Notes: generated by a model from the sequence alone, not told the origin. DNA of 49,113 nucleotides from an uncultured Pelagibacteraceae bacterium (GCA_902594655.1 CACJMW010000006.1:1-49113), one strand, 5' to 3'. Counted from the first letter of the stretch, positions 7,945-17,133 are shown. Made by a program: numbers and translations.

Positions 7945-8906
7945 AACCAATTATTTGGAATAATTATATAATGTATTGCAAGTACTATACCTACTGAAAC
8001 AGTTAAGCCGAATACCATTTTTAGGAAATCTTTTCCAATTAATGGAAAGACATAACCTAATTTATATTCTTTGTTCATGGTAGCTATAGCAAGTTCTCTT
8101 CCACACAATAAACCAACAAATACCCATGTTGTTGACATTGGTAAATCGTTTAGCTCCTTAAAGTAGAATAAGACAGCAGCATAAATTACGTTAATTATGG
8201 TAGCTGATCTTGCATATCTTGTTCCTGTTTTTTCAAGAACAACTTTTTGAATTGGTCCTCCTTGAATATAGAAAATGTAAAATAACAATGAAGTAAAATA
8301 AGCCATTACAATTAAAAGCAATGTTAAGTCTAACTGTCTAGGCAGGTATACTGCAATGTTAGCTACATCGTGAGATAACCAAACCCACCATAACCACCCT
8401 GATGAAACCCAAACAGCATTTCTCCAAAAGCCTACCCATTTTTCGTCTACTTCATCAAATTTTTCATTAATGAATTTAGAAACAGCTATCCAGGCGATGT
8501 AAGCAACCATAGCTGCTAAACCATAGCCAACGACGCTTTTCATAAGCATTTTTTCAAGCACGACTGTTGAGGCAAATGCTGAAAGAACTAAGAAAGTAGT
8601 AGATACTGGTATTCCAATTCTTGTTAATAATAATAGTATTGCAGGTGCTACTGCATGATACCATTGAATTTCTTGATAAGGTATTCTAGTTAATCTTCCA
8701 TAAGAAATATCACCATCATACGAATACCATCCCCATGCTAACGCAATAATCATTACAGCTGATGCAGATCCTGCAAGTGTATACCATTTAAACCACTTCT
8801 TTTTTGAAGCTATAAATGTACCTAGTGTTTGAATTGAGTCGTTAGCGATTACGCTATATCCAGCAAGGGCAAACCCTATAACTGTATAGATTAAAGTCAT
8901 TTCCAT
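7941..8906 (-). CDS. PiT-like inorganic phosphate (or sulfate) permease, short form
   Basis: This 321-residue membrane protein has about 9-10 helices. Two degenerate copies of the PiT signature are visible: ANDSIQTLGTF near residues 21-31 and SHDVANIAVYLP near residues 178-189. Each is associated with a serine/threonine-rich VSTTF or MSTTW segment (about residues 101 and 257). These mark inverted repeats of the phosphate transporter (PiT) family, although the protein is shorter than typical PiT members of 400-500 residues. A TGGAG ribosome site precedes the ATG. It lies downstream of the arsenic module in the same direction, separated by 192 bp that may hold its own promoter. Phosphate uptake is a family-based inference and the anion has not been established. 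Confidence 0.7.
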   Translation of the reverse strand: MEMTLIYTVIGFALAGYSVIANDSIQTLGTFIASKKKWFKWYTLAGSASAVMIIALAWGWYSYDGDISYGRLTRIPYQEIQWYHAVAPAILLLLTRIGIPVSTTFLVLSAFASTVVLEKMLMKSVVGYGLAAMVAYIAWIAVSKFINEKFDEVDEKWVGFWRNAVWVSSGWLWWVWLSHDVANIAVYLPRQLDLTLLLIVMAYFTSLLFYIFYIQGGPIQKVVLEKTGTRYARSATIINVIYAAVLFYFKELNDLPMSTTWVFVGLLCGRELAIATMNKEYKLGYVFPLIGKDFLKMVFGLTVSVGIVLAIHYIIIPNNWF

Positions 8907-9098
8907 ACTTTTTTCTCCATATATTATTGTTTTCGGTTCAATCGATTCATGACTTGAGGTCTATGTAATCTGTGAAGGGAAAATTTTCTATCGCTAAATT
9001 TATTTATTTGAGAAACCGTACGAGGATTCGTCAATAAGTAAACTAATTAATATTAATGTCTACGTTAAAAATTATTAAAATTCTTAGTAAAGTTGTAT
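8907..9098. other. 192-bp intergenic region upstream of the PiT-like gene
   Basis: The leftward strand carries a TTGACG box (complement of 9028-9033) that could be a -35 element, followed by an AT-rich stretch, and a ribosome site just before the PiT-like start. I see no strong hairpin, riboswitch consensus or convincing reading frame; a tiny eight-codon frame here is noise-level. The region most likely holds the PiT-like promoter and a leader of about 100 nt. Confidence 0.3.
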
Positions 9099-9749
9099 TT
9101 ACTTGATTAATCGCTTGATTATATAAACGGCAGCAATAGCTCCCAGTAGTTCAGCAAATATATAAGTTGGTGTATTTAAGTAATTAATGCCAGTAAACGA
9201 ATCTGTAAAAGTTCTAGCAATTGCAACAGCTGGATTCGCAAATGATGTGGATGAGGTAAACCAATAACCAGCGGATATATAAGTAGCAACACATGCAGCT
9301 ACTGTAGTTTTACCATCTTTTAATGTAGCAAAAATAATAAAAATAAGACCAAATGTTGCTACTATTTCTGATAAAAATATATGAAAACCATCTCTATTTT
9401 TTGTAGATAATTCAATAATATTGTGTTCAAAAAAAACGTTGGCTAACATAACTCCCAAAAAACAACCAAGTATTTGTGCAGGAATATAGGTTAATAATTC
9501 TTTTCCTTTAATTTTTTTAGTTAAATACATTGATAAACTGACAAAAGGATTAAGGTGAGCACCTGAAATATTGGCAAAAGACGTTATTAAAACAAACAAT
9601 CCTGCTCCAGTAGCAATTGTATTTGCTAATAATCTAACAGCATTATCATTAGTTAAATTTTCAGCCATTATTCCAGAACCAACAATAACCATTACTAAAA
9701 AGCAGCTAGCTATAAACTCGCCCAAGAAAATTTTATTATTGTTCTTCAT
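9099..9749 (-). CDS. aqpS: AqpS-like aquaglyceroporin (probable arsenite efflux channel)
   Basis: A 216-residue MIP-family channel with six membrane helices. The first half-helix motif is NPF at residues 67-69 instead of NPA; the second is NPA at 172-174, followed by the filter arginine Arg179. In rhizobia and other alphaproteobacteria, an aquaporin of this branch replaces ArsB/Acr3 and lets arsenite flow out after arsenate reduction. The gene overlaps the end of the arsC-type gene by 14 bp, which strongly supports that role. No ArsB or Acr3 pump and no ArsR regulator are nearby. Family assignment is firm and arsenite transport is inferred from context. Confidence 0.86.
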   Translation of the reverse strand: MKNNNKIFLGEFIASCFLVMVIVGSGIMAENLTNDNAVRLLANTIATGAGLFVLITSFANISGAHLNPFVSLSMYLTKKIKGKELLTYIPAQILGCFLGVMLANVFFEHNIIELSTKNRDGFHIFLSEIVATFGLIFIIFATLKDGKTTVAACVATYISAGYWFTSSTSFANPAVAIARTFTDSFTGINYLNTPTYIFAELLGAIAAVYIIKRLIK

Positions 9750-10170
9750 TTTTTATCCAATTATTAATTTTTTCGTTAATAACATTAAACGTTTTTAAGA
9801 TAATGTTATTTTTTTCATTTTCATTTAAATTTATTAATTTAGATACAGGATCTTCAATATCCCAGTGAATAATTTGATCTCTTTTAGGCCAGATAGGACA
9901 AACTTCCTTATTTGCATTATTGCAGACGGTAATCACATGATCCATTTTAATTTCATTATTAATAAAAGTATCAAAGTTTTTGGATGTTATTTTGCTCAGA
10001 TCGTAATTTTTCATTTCTAAAAATTTTTTAATATCACTATTTATCTTACCCGTTGGGTTACTGCCGGCGCTATAAGCTTTATATTTATCTTTAAAATGAT
10101 TATTTACTATTGCTTCAGCAATTATACTCCTTGCTGAGTTTCCAGTGCAAACAAAGAGAATATTTTTCAT
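9736..10170 (-). CDS. arsC: Arsenate reductase, low-molecular-weight phosphatase type
   Basis: A 144-residue cytoplasmic enzyme that reduces arsenate to arsenite. The P-loop CTGNSARS starts at Cys8 with Arg14 closing the C-X5-R motif. The general-acid DP pair is at Asp107-Pro108 (HWDIEDP). Two more cysteines, Cys83 and Cys91 (TVCNNANKEVC), lie where the thioredoxin-coupled ArsC family keeps its redox relay pair, so arsenate reductase is favoured over protein tyrosine phosphatase. The gene overlaps a small membrane protein gene by 1 bp upstream and aqpS by 14 bp downstream, forming a three-gene leftward operon. Confidence 0.9.
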   Translation of the reverse strand: MKNILFVCTGNSARSIIAEAIVNNHFKDKYKAYSAGSNPTGKINSDIKKFLEMKNYDLSKITSKNFDTFINNEIKMDHVITVCNNANKEVCPIWPKRDQIIHWDIEDPVSKLINLNENEKNNIILKTFNVINEKINNWIKNEEQ

Positions 10171-10391
10171 TAAATAATAACTTTATAAATTCCAATTAAA
10201 AATAAAGGTATTTGAAAGCCAAAGTTTGTAAGAATAGCTTTATCTTTGCTCATAAAACCAGCTATTGTCCAACCTACTACACCTAATCCATGAAAATAAA
10301 TATTTAATGGGTATATATTCAAATTTGTTAAAAGTATTCCTGTTAATACTAAAAAGGTACTTATCCATTTAAGATATTTCTTTAAAAACAT
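10170..10391 (-). CDS. Small membrane protein, first gene of the arsenic operon
   Basis: A 73-residue protein with three predicted membrane segments (about residues 9-27, 32-46 and 55-72) and a PLNIYFHGLGVVGW core followed by a FMSKDKAIL loop. Similar short proteins of unknown function occur in alphaproteobacteria, but I cannot name the family with certainty. It begins the transcript that continues with arsC (1-bp overlap) and aqpS. A GGGAGGAGA ribosome site precedes the ATG. The 75 bp upstream are shared with the divergent acetoacetyl-CoA synthetase gene. Any role in arsenic handling is inferred only from the operon. Confidence 0.7.
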   Translation of the reverse strand: MFLKKYLKWISTFLVLTGILLTNLNIYPLNIYFHGLGVVGWTIAGFMSKDKAILTNFGFQIPLFLIGIYKVII

Positions 10392-10466
10392 TTTATCTCC
10401 TCCCTGTTTGATATATTAATATTATGTTAAAATTTCATTATAAATAATGAATTTCGACGCTAGTCT

Positions 10467-12422
10467 ATGAGAAAACTTTGGTCTGCCAGCAAATCAGAAA
10501 TTGCAAATTCGAATCTTGCAAATTATGAAGGTTATATCTCACAAAAATACAACCAAAAGTTCAAAGGAAATTATAAAAATATTTTAACTTGGAGTATAAA
10601 AAATTCAGCTAAATTTTGGGAGTCGATCTGGGATTATAGTAAAGTTAAAGGTAATAAGGGCTCAATAAATTTAAAGAAATCCAAAACATTTTATAAAAAT
10701 TACTTTCTATCAGATTACAAATTAAATTTTGCAGAAAATTTATTGTCAAAAAACGACAATTCTAAAGCAATAACTTTTATAAGCGAAAATGGGTATAAAG
10801 AAAAAAGAACTTGGAAACAATTAAACGTAAATTCAAATAAAATAATTAGTTTTCTAAAATCAAATAATATTAAAAGCGGTGACAGAGTTGCAGCTTATCT
10901 TCCAAATATAATTGAAACAGTTGAATATTTTATTGGAACAAGTGCTATTGGAGCAATTTGGTCATCATGCTCTCCAGATTTTGGAGTTAAAGGTGTTATT
11001 GAAAGATTTGCACAAATTAAACCTAAAATATTAGTTATTGCAGATAGATATTATTATAATGGAAAAGAGATTAATGTTATTGAAAGACTTCCAGAAATAT
11101 TAAAAAAAATTAAATCAATTAAAAGAGTAGTTGTTTTAAGTTATCCTGGAAAAAAGCTTACTAAATTTAAGAAAATTAAGGGAATTAAGTATTTTTATTC
11201 TAAAGATATAAAAAATATAAAAAAAACAAATCATATATTAAAGAAATTTAACTTTAATCATCCTTTAGCTATCCTTTACTCGAGTGGAACTACAGGAAAG
11301 CCCAAGTGTATTTGTCATAGAACTGGTGGTGTACTACTGCAACATTTAAAAGAGCATCAATTACATTGTGAAATTAAACCAGGAGATAATATTTTTTATT
11401 TTACTACATGTGGTTGGATGATGTGGAACTGGCTAGTAAGTTCTCTAGCATCAAAAGCATCAATTTTACTTTTCGATGGTTTTCCAATGTATAAAAAAAA
11501 TGATTTATTATTAAAAGTAGTAGATAAAGAAAAGGTTAAATTACTTGGAGTTAGTGCAAAATATATTGATAGCCTTAAAAAATTAAATCTTAAAATAAAA
11601 AGTAAATTTAAATTTAAAAATCTTAAAGTGATTTGCTCAACTGGTTCACCTTTATCAAAGGAAGGTTTTGAATATATTTATAAAAACGTCAAAAAAAATG
11701 TTCACCTTTCATCTATATCTGGTGGAACCGATATTGTTTCCTGTTTTGTGCTAGGAAATATTTATCAACCTGTTTATTCTGGAGAAATACAGGCAAATGG
11801 CCTTGGTTTAGATGTAAAAGTCTATAGCGAGAAAGGTAAATCTAAAATTAATCAAAAAGGTGAATTAGTTTGCTGTTCTCCATTCCCTTGTGTGCCAATA
11901 AAATTCTGGAAGGATAGTAATAATAAAAAGTTTGAAAAAGCTTATTTTAAAAGATTTAAAAACACATGGCACCATGGTGACTATGCTCTTAAAACTAAAA
12001 GAGGTGGCTATATTATTTATGGAAGATCTGATGCAACATTAAACCCTGGTGGTGTAAGATTAGGTACTGCTGAAATTTATTCTGAGGTTGAAAAGTTTAA
12101 AGAAATTAAAGAGTCTATAGTTGTCGGCCAGTCTTGGGATAATGATATTAGAATTATTTTATTTGTAATATTAAACAATAAATATGAATTAAATGAAGAA
12201 TTAAAACTCAAAATGAAAAAACAAATTAGGTTTAACGCTTCACCTAGGCATGTGCCCTCTAAGATTATTCAAGTAAGCGATATTCCTAGAACTAAAAACA
12301 ATAAAATAGTAGAGTTAGCTGTAAAAAACATAATAGAAGGTAATCAGATTAAAAATAAAGAAGCCTTGGCAAACCCTAAAATTCTTGATGAATTTAAAGA
12401 TATAAAAGAATTAAAACACTAA
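10467..12422 (+). CDS. acsA: Acetoacetyl-CoA synthetase
   Basis: A 651-residue member of the acyl-adenylate-forming enzymes, matching the length of acetoacetate-CoA ligase (about 650). The N-terminal cap begins LWSASKSEI, as in this subfamily. The P-loop-like YSSGTTGKPK is at residues 271-280, with a following CICHRTGGVLLQH stretch, then TTCGWMMWNWLVS and ISGGTDIV, all characteristic of acetoacetyl-CoA synthetases. It activates acetoacetate with ATP and CoA, feeding ketone-body or polyhydroxybutyrate-derived carbon to central metabolism. The symbol aacS is also used for this enzyme. The stop overlaps the following aminotransferase start by 1 bp (TAATG), so the two are translationally coupled. 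Confidence 0.9.
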   Translation: MRKLWSASKSEIANSNLANYEGYISQKYNQKFKGNYKNILTWSIKNSAKFWESIWDYSKVKGNKGSINLKKSKTFYKNYFLSDYKLNFAENLLSKNDNSKAITFISENGYKEKRTWKQLNVNSNKIISFLKSNNIKSGDRVAAYLPNIIETVEYFIGTSAIGAIWSSCSPDFGVKGVIERFAQIKPKILVIADRYYYNGKEINVIERLPEILKKIKSIKRVVVLSYPGKKLTKFKKIKGIKYFYSKDIKNIKKTNHILKKFNFNHPLAILYSSGTTGKPKCICHRTGGVLLQHLKEHQLHCEIKPGDNIFYFTTCGWMMWNWLVSSLASKASILLFDGFPMYKKNDLLLKVVDKEKVKLLGVSAKYIDSLKKLNLKIKSKFKFKNLKVICSTGSPLSKEGFEYIYKNVKKNVHLSSISGGTDIVSCFVLGNIYQPVYSGEIQANGLGLDVKVYSEKGKSKINQKGELVCCSPFPCVPIKFWKDSNNKKFEKAYFKRFKNTWHHGDYALKTKRGGYIIYGRSDATLNPGGVRLGTAEIYSEVEKFKEIKESIVVGQSWDNDIRIILFVILNNKYELNEELKLKMKKQIRFNASPRHVPSKIIQVSDIPRTKNNKIVELAVKNIIEGNQIKNKEALANPKILDEFKDIKELKH

Positions 12423-13639
12423 TGATTAAAGATATTATAAAAAACTTAAAACCGTCCTCTACTCTACTTATTAATGAGGTATCAAATAAAATGGAGAAAG
12501 AAGGAAAGAAAGTTTATAAATTTGGCTTTGGTCAATCCCCTTTTAAAGTTCCTGAAGACGTAGTAGCTGAGTTAAAAAACAATGCTCATCAAAATAGCTA
12601 TTTACCAATGCAAGGATTAAAAGAGCTAAGAGAAGCTATTGCTAAATATATTTCTTCAAAAAAAAAATTAGAATATAAACCAGAAAATATAATTGTAGGC
12701 CCTGGTTCAAAAGAACTTATGTTCTTACTTCACATACTTTTTGATGGAGAAATTATTTTACCAGCACCAAGCTGGGTATCATACGCTCCACAAGCAATAA
12801 TAGGTAGAAATAAGATTAAATGGCTAGAATGCTCTAGAGAAAATAATTGGTTTCCAACAGCTGAAGAATTAGAAAAAATATTAAAAAAAAATAAAGATCA
12901 AAAATATTTATTATTTTTAAATTCACCCAATAATCCATCTGGACAAATTTGTGGAAATTTAGAGGAGCTTGCTGCATTGTCAAAAAAATACAATTTATAC
13001 TTCTTATCAGATGAAATTTATTCAGAATTATCTTTTGAAGATAACTATAAATCAATTTCAACATATGCTCCCGATAAAACAATAATAAGCACAGGTCTTA
13101 GCAAATGGTGTGGCGCTGGCGGATGGAGACTTGGATATTTTGTTATTCCAGAAAATTTGTCAAATATTACTAATCAACTTAAAGTTTTAGCAAGTGAGAC
13201 TTTTTCATCTGTAAGTGCACCAATTCAGTATGCTGCAATTACAGCTCATAAAAATAATCATGATGATTATATTCAAAAATCCAAAAATATTCTTAAATCT
13301 GTTGGAAATTATGTTTATGAAAATTTAAAATCAAACGATGTTTTAATTAATAAACCACAAGGTGGATTTTATTTAATGCCAGAGTTTGTTGGAAAAAAAT
13401 TTAATTCATCAAGTGAAATGTGTAAAGATATTTTAGAAAAAACAGGAGTTGCGTTACTTCCTGGATCAGATTTTGGTTTTAAAGAAAATAAATTATTAGC
13501 ACGATTAAGTTTTACAGATTTTGATGGTAAAAATTTTATGGAAAAAACCCATAATGAAAAAATAGATAATCAAACTATTAAAAATTTTGCACCTAAGGTT
13601 GTAGAGGGTGTAAATAGATTAAAAAATTGGTCTAAATAA
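12422..13639 (+). CDS. Class I/II PLP-dependent aminotransferase
   Basis: A 405-residue cytoplasmic enzyme of fold-type I. SPNNPSG is at residues 168-174, DEIY at 197-200, and the PLP-binding lysine Lys228 lies in STGLSKWCGAGGWRLGY, with Arg236 in position to bind the substrate carboxylate. This is the aspartate/aromatic aminotransferase (class I) group; amino donor and acceptor cannot be read from the sequence. It overlaps the acetoacetyl-CoA synthetase gene by 1 bp. The pair may belong to catabolism of an amino acid that yields acetoacetate, such as an aromatic or branched-chain amino acid (inference). Confidence 0.88.
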   Translation: MIKDIIKNLKPSSTLLINEVSNKMEKEGKKVYKFGFGQSPFKVPEDVVAELKNNAHQNSYLPMQGLKELREAIAKYISSKKKLEYKPENIIVGPGSKELMFLLHILFDGEIILPAPSWVSYAPQAIIGRNKIKWLECSRENNWFPTAEELEKILKKNKDQKYLLFLNSPNNPSGQICGNLEELAALSKKYNLYFLSDEIYSELSFEDNYKSISTYAPDKTIISTGLSKWCGAGGWRLGYFVIPENLSNITNQLKVLASETFSSVSAPIQYAAITAHKNNHDDYIQKSKNILKSVGNYVYENLKSNDVLINKPQGGFYLMPEFVGKKFNSSSEMCKDILEKTGVALLPGSDFGFKENKLLARLSFTDFDGKNFMEKTHNEKIDNQTIKNFAPKVVEGVNRLKNWSK

Positions 13640-13652
13640 ATTAATTCTTAGC

Positions 13653-13705
13653 TCGACAAAATCTAAATAAAGATGATAAAATTTTTTTATAAATAATAAG
13701 GGGGG
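13653..13705 (+). promoter_or_regulatory. Candidate promoter and strong ribosome site for the TAXI binding protein
   Basis: TCGACA (13653-13658) and GATAAA (13675-13680) lie 16 bp apart and resemble -35/-10 boxes. An unusually strong AAGGGGGG (13698-13705) sits 5 nt before the ATG, which fits the high expression expected for a periplasmic binding protein. Confidence 0.4.
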
Positions 13706-13710
13706 AAGTT

Positions 13711-14718
13711 ATGAGAAAAATAATCTCAAGAATATCTGCCATCTTTTTATTAGTTGTATCAACTCTGTCATTTACAACTATTGCTAAATCAGCAGAGTTT
13801 TTTACAATTGGTACGGGTGGACCTACTGGAGTTTATTTCCAGACTGGAAACGCGATATGCAAAATGCTTCACAAATATGCAACAAGTTCAGAGCATGGAA
13901 GAAGCAAAGCTAATTCGGATAAAGCATACAGATGTACTGCGCCTTCAACAGGAGGATCTAATTATAATATTGGTCAAATTAAAGAAGGTGAATTTCAATT
14001 TGGTGTTGCTCAATCTGACTGGCAGTATCATGCATACAATGGTTCAAGTAAATGGGAAGGAAAACAATACAGCAATCTAAGAGCTGTGTTTTCTGTTCAC
14101 AACGAGCCATTTCAAATTTGGGCTAGAAAAAAAGCTAAAGTTAAAGATTTTGCTGGCTTAGAAGGAAAAGTAGTTAACATTGGTAACCCTGGTTCTGGTC
14201 AAAGAGGAACCATGGAAGAGTTAATGAAAGCCAAAGGTGTTAGCAATAGTTTCTTTAAATCAGTTACTGAATTAACTTCATCAGAGCAAGTTAAAGCACT
14301 TTGTGATGGTAAAATTGATGCCTTTGGTTATTCTGTTGGTTTTCCAAACGGAGCAATGGAACAAGCTGCAACATGCGGAGCTAAAGCATTACCAATCAAT
14401 TTAACAGGTTCAGAAGTTCAAGGATTAATTAGTGGAGCTGATTACTATGCTCAAGCAATTATTCCAAAAGGAACTTACACAGGTCAGAAAAAAGACGTTA
14501 CTACTTTTGGTGTTAAAGCTACTGTAGTTACAAGTGCTGACGTTTCTGAAGAACTTGTATACCTAGTTACAAAAGCTGTTTTCGAAAACTTTGATGATTT
14601 TAGAAAACAACATCCTGCTTTTGCACCTTTGAAAAAGGAAAATATGATAGCTGACGGATTATCAGCTCCATTACATCCTGGTGCTCTTAAATACTATAAA
14701 GAAGCTGGATTAATGTAA
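13711..14718 (+). CDS. TRAP transporter solute-binding protein, TAXI family
   Basis: A 335-residue periplasmic protein with a signal peptide at residues 1-28 ending AKSA. The mature protein opens with the TAXI hallmark FFTIGTGGPTGVYF and continues with APSTGGSNYNIGQIK and the GNPGSGQRGT binding segment. TAXI proteins capture carboxylates or amino acids such as glutamate for sodium-driven TRAP permeases; the ligand here is unknown. A strong ribosome site precedes it and a GC-rich terminator follows it, before the permease gene. This gives the usual arrangement of abundant binding protein and less abundant permease. Confidence 0.93.
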   Translation: MRKIISRISAIFLLVVSTLSFTTIAKSAEFFTIGTGGPTGVYFQTGNAICKMLHKYATSSEHGRSKANSDKAYRCTAPSTGGSNYNIGQIKEGEFQFGVAQSDWQYHAYNGSSKWEGKQYSNLRAVFSVHNEPFQIWARKKAKVKDFAGLEGKVVNIGNPGSGQRGTMEELMKAKGVSNSFFKSVTELTSSEQVKALCDGKIDAFGYSVGFPNGAMEQAATCGAKALPINLTGSEVQGLISGADYYAQAIIPKGTYTGQKKDVTTFGVKATVVTSADVSEELVYLVTKAVFENFDDFRKQHPAFAPLKKENMIADGLSAPLHPGALKYYKEAGLM

Positions 14719-14737
14719 TTATTATCCATATTAAATT

Positions 14738-14769
14738 AAAAGGCCCGATTTTTATTGGGCCTTTTTTTT
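14738..14769 (+). terminator. Intrinsic terminator between the TAXI binding protein and its permease
   Basis: AAAGGCCC pairs with GGGCCTTT around a GATTTTTATT loop, and a T-run of eight follows. It is placed 19 bp after the binding-protein stop and 21 bp before the permease start, so partial read-through would set the ratio of the two proteins. Confidence 0.88.
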
Positions 14770-14790
14770 AGGATGGTATAAAATTCTTTA

Positions 14791-17133
14791 ATGAGTGAAT
14801 CACTAGATAATATCAAAACCAAAATTCAAGAAGATATTTCTCCAACAAAAAGGTTATCTGGTTTTCATTTAAAAATAGTTGGATACATAGCAATTATTTG
14901 GTCACTGTTTCAATTATGGTACGCCTCACCATTTCCTTTTATGTTGGATTTTGGAATGTTCAAAGGATTACCTGCAAGAGCAATTCATTTAGGATTTGCT
15001 CTTTTGTTAGCTTTTTTAATATTTCCAATTAAGAAAAATAAAAATATTTCTGTAATTGATATTTTTATTTCTATCGTAGCTCTATTTTGTTGTCTTTATA
15101 TATATTTTTTCTACGACCAATTAGTTGATAGAGGTGGAGTTTTATTAACAATTCAAATGTTAGGATTTGAATTTCCATTAGAGTTAGTTATTGGCTCAAT
15201 AGGTATATTCCTATTGTTAGAAGCTACGAGACGAGTAATTGGCAAACCGCTAGTTATTATTGCTGTTTGTTTTTTATTATTTTCTTATTTTGGAAAATAT
15301 GCTCCAGAAATCATATCTCATGGGGGACTATCTTTAAAAAGATTAGTGGGTTTTCAGTGGTTTGATCAAGAAGCGATATTTGGAATTCCTATTGGTGTTT
15401 CGGTTGATTTCATATTTTTATTTGTATTATTTGGAGCATTTCTTGAAACAGCTGGTGGCGGAAGATATTTCTTAGATTTGGCATTTGCTTTAGTTGGAAA
15501 ATCTAGAGGCGGCCCTGCAAAGGCAGCAATTTTAGGCTCAGGTATGACTGGAATGATATCAGGTTCTTCTGTGGCTAATACTGTAACAACTGGAACTTTT
15601 ACAATTCCAATAATGAAACAAACTGGTTTTTCAAAAGAGAAAGCTGGTGCGATAGAAGTTTCATCTTCTGTTAATGGACAAATAATGCCGCCGGTTATGG
15701 GAGCGGCAGCTTTTGTTATGGCAAGTTTTATTGGTGTAACTTATTTTGAAATTGTAAAACATGCTTTTTTACCTGCTATAATTTCATATATTGCTCTCTT
15801 TTATATATCTCATTTAGAAGCTTTAAAATTAGGACTTAAGGGACTTGAAGAAAAAGATTTACCAAAATTAAAAGAAACTTTTATTTCTGGATTACACTTC
15901 CTAATCCCAATTTTTATACTAATTTATTTATTGGTTTATATGAGACTAACTGCTTCATACTCAATATTTTATGCAACAATTGCATTAGTTCTAGTTAATT
16001 TTATAAACAAGTTGTTAAAAGCACCAAAAGAAACTTCATTAAGTTCTAATTTAAAAGATTGGGCTAAAGAAACAGTAATTGGATTAGAGAAAGGTGCATT
16101 TAATATGATCGCTGTTGGTGTTGCAATTGCAACTGCCGGAGTAATTGTTGGTGCCGTAGGATCTACAGGATTAAGTACAAATTTAATTTTGGTTATTGAG
16201 TCTATTGCTGGTGATAACGTAGTAATTTTAATCGCATTAACAATATTATTGTGTCTATTACTCGGTATGGGTCTTCCCACAACAGCAAACTATGTAGTGG
16301 TTGCTTCTTTAATGTCTATGGTTCTAGTAGATGTTGGAAATGCGTCTGGATATATCTTTCCAATAATTGCTGTACATTTATTTGTATTTTATTTTGGTTT
16401 GATGGCTGATGTAACACCGCCCGTTGGTCTAGCATCTTATGCAGCTGCAGGAATATCTGGTGGAGATCCTCTTAGAACTGGTATGCAAGCTATCTGGTAT
16501 AGTTTGAGAACTGGAGTTTTACCAATTGTATTTTTATTTAATCACGAGTTACTTTTAATAGGAGTAGAAAATATTTGGCATGCATTATTAGTAATTATTA
16601 CCTCTTTAATTGGTATTTTAGTATTTTCTGCTGCTACTCAAGCTTGGTTTATAAATAAACTGAGATGGTTTGAGATAATAATTTTCTTATTTATTTCTTT
16701 ATCTTTTTTGTCACCTGAATATGTTTTAAATAAATTTTATCCAAAGTTTAATTATTTGGAGCTTGAACAGGCCCATAAGCATATCTTTGAACCCAATAAA
16801 GAAGTTCATATAAAAATTACAAGACAAACTGAATATGGTGATAAATATAAATTATTTGTAATAAATAAAAATACTTATGATGAAAATTTCAATTTAGAAA
16901 ATTATGGAATAAATCTTGTTAAATCAAAAGATAATATAATCATAGATACACTTGACTGGAAAGGAAATGCAAAGAAAAGTGGTTTAGAAATGGACGACAT
17001 AATAAGTGAAATTAAAATTGAGAATTTTGACAGACCCAATAAAGATTTTGTTTATATATTTGCCTTTATAGCTATAATTTTATTTGGATTTTTAAACTAT
17101 AAAAACTACAGATTTAGTGACAAGAAATATTAA
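14791..17133 (+). CDS. TRAP transporter fused small/large permease (DctQM type, TAXI system)
   Basis: A 780-residue inner-membrane protein. The N-terminal about 170 residues form the four-helix DctQ-like part, followed by the DctM-like core (about residues 190-590) with the GSGMTGMISGSSVANTVTTG and QIMPPVMGAAAF motifs and a second repeat LLGMGLPTTANYVV. After further helices, residues about 650-745 form a soluble domain resembling the DUF3394/PDZ-like tail of TAXI permeases (DTLDWKGNAKKSGLEMDDII), and a final helix closes the protein. It works with the TAXI binding protein encoded just upstream. Its last 20 bp overlap the convergent DUF4396 gene. Confidence 0.92.
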   Translation: MSESLDNIKTKIQEDISPTKRLSGFHLKIVGYIAIIWSLFQLWYASPFPFMLDFGMFKGLPARAIHLGFALLLAFLIFPIKKNKNISVIDIFISIVALFCCLYIYFFYDQLVDRGGVLLTIQMLGFEFPLELVIGSIGIFLLLEATRRVIGKPLVIIAVCFLLFSYFGKYAPEIISHGGLSLKRLVGFQWFDQEAIFGIPIGVSVDFIFLFVLFGAFLETAGGGRYFLDLAFALVGKSRGGPAKAAILGSGMTGMISGSSVANTVTTGTFTIPIMKQTGFSKEKAGAIEVSSSVNGQIMPPVMGAAAFVMASFIGVTYFEIVKHAFLPAIISYIALFYISHLEALKLGLKGLEEKDLPKLKETFISGLHFLIPIFILIYLLVYMRLTASYSIFYATIALVLVNFINKLLKAPKETSLSSNLKDWAKETVIGLEKGAFNMIAVGVAIATAGVIVGAVGSTGLSTNLILVIESIAGDNVVILIALTILLCLLLGMGLPTTANYVVVASLMSMVLVDVGNASGYIFPIIAVHLFVFYFGLMADVTPPVGLASYAAAGISGGDPLRTGMQAIWYSLRTGVLPIVFLFNHELLLIGVENIWHALLVIITSLIGILVFSAATQAWFINKLRWFEIIIFLFISLSFLSPEYVLNKFYPKFNYLELEQAHKHIFEPNKEVHIKITRQTEYGDKYKLFVINKNTYDENFNLENYGINLVKSKDNIIIDTLDWKGNAKKSGLEMDDIISEIKIENFDRPNKDFVYIFAFIAIILFGFLNYKNYRFSDKKY

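Noticed and set aside
8936-9060. Possible riboswitch or small RNA upstream of the PiT-like gene
   Set aside because: I found no stable paired stems or known riboswitch core; only a possible -35 box and a very short frame.
15969-16280. 103-codon frame opposite the TRAP permease
   Set aside because: Its Pro/Thr/Asn-rich sequence is the antisense image of glycine/valine-rich membrane helices.
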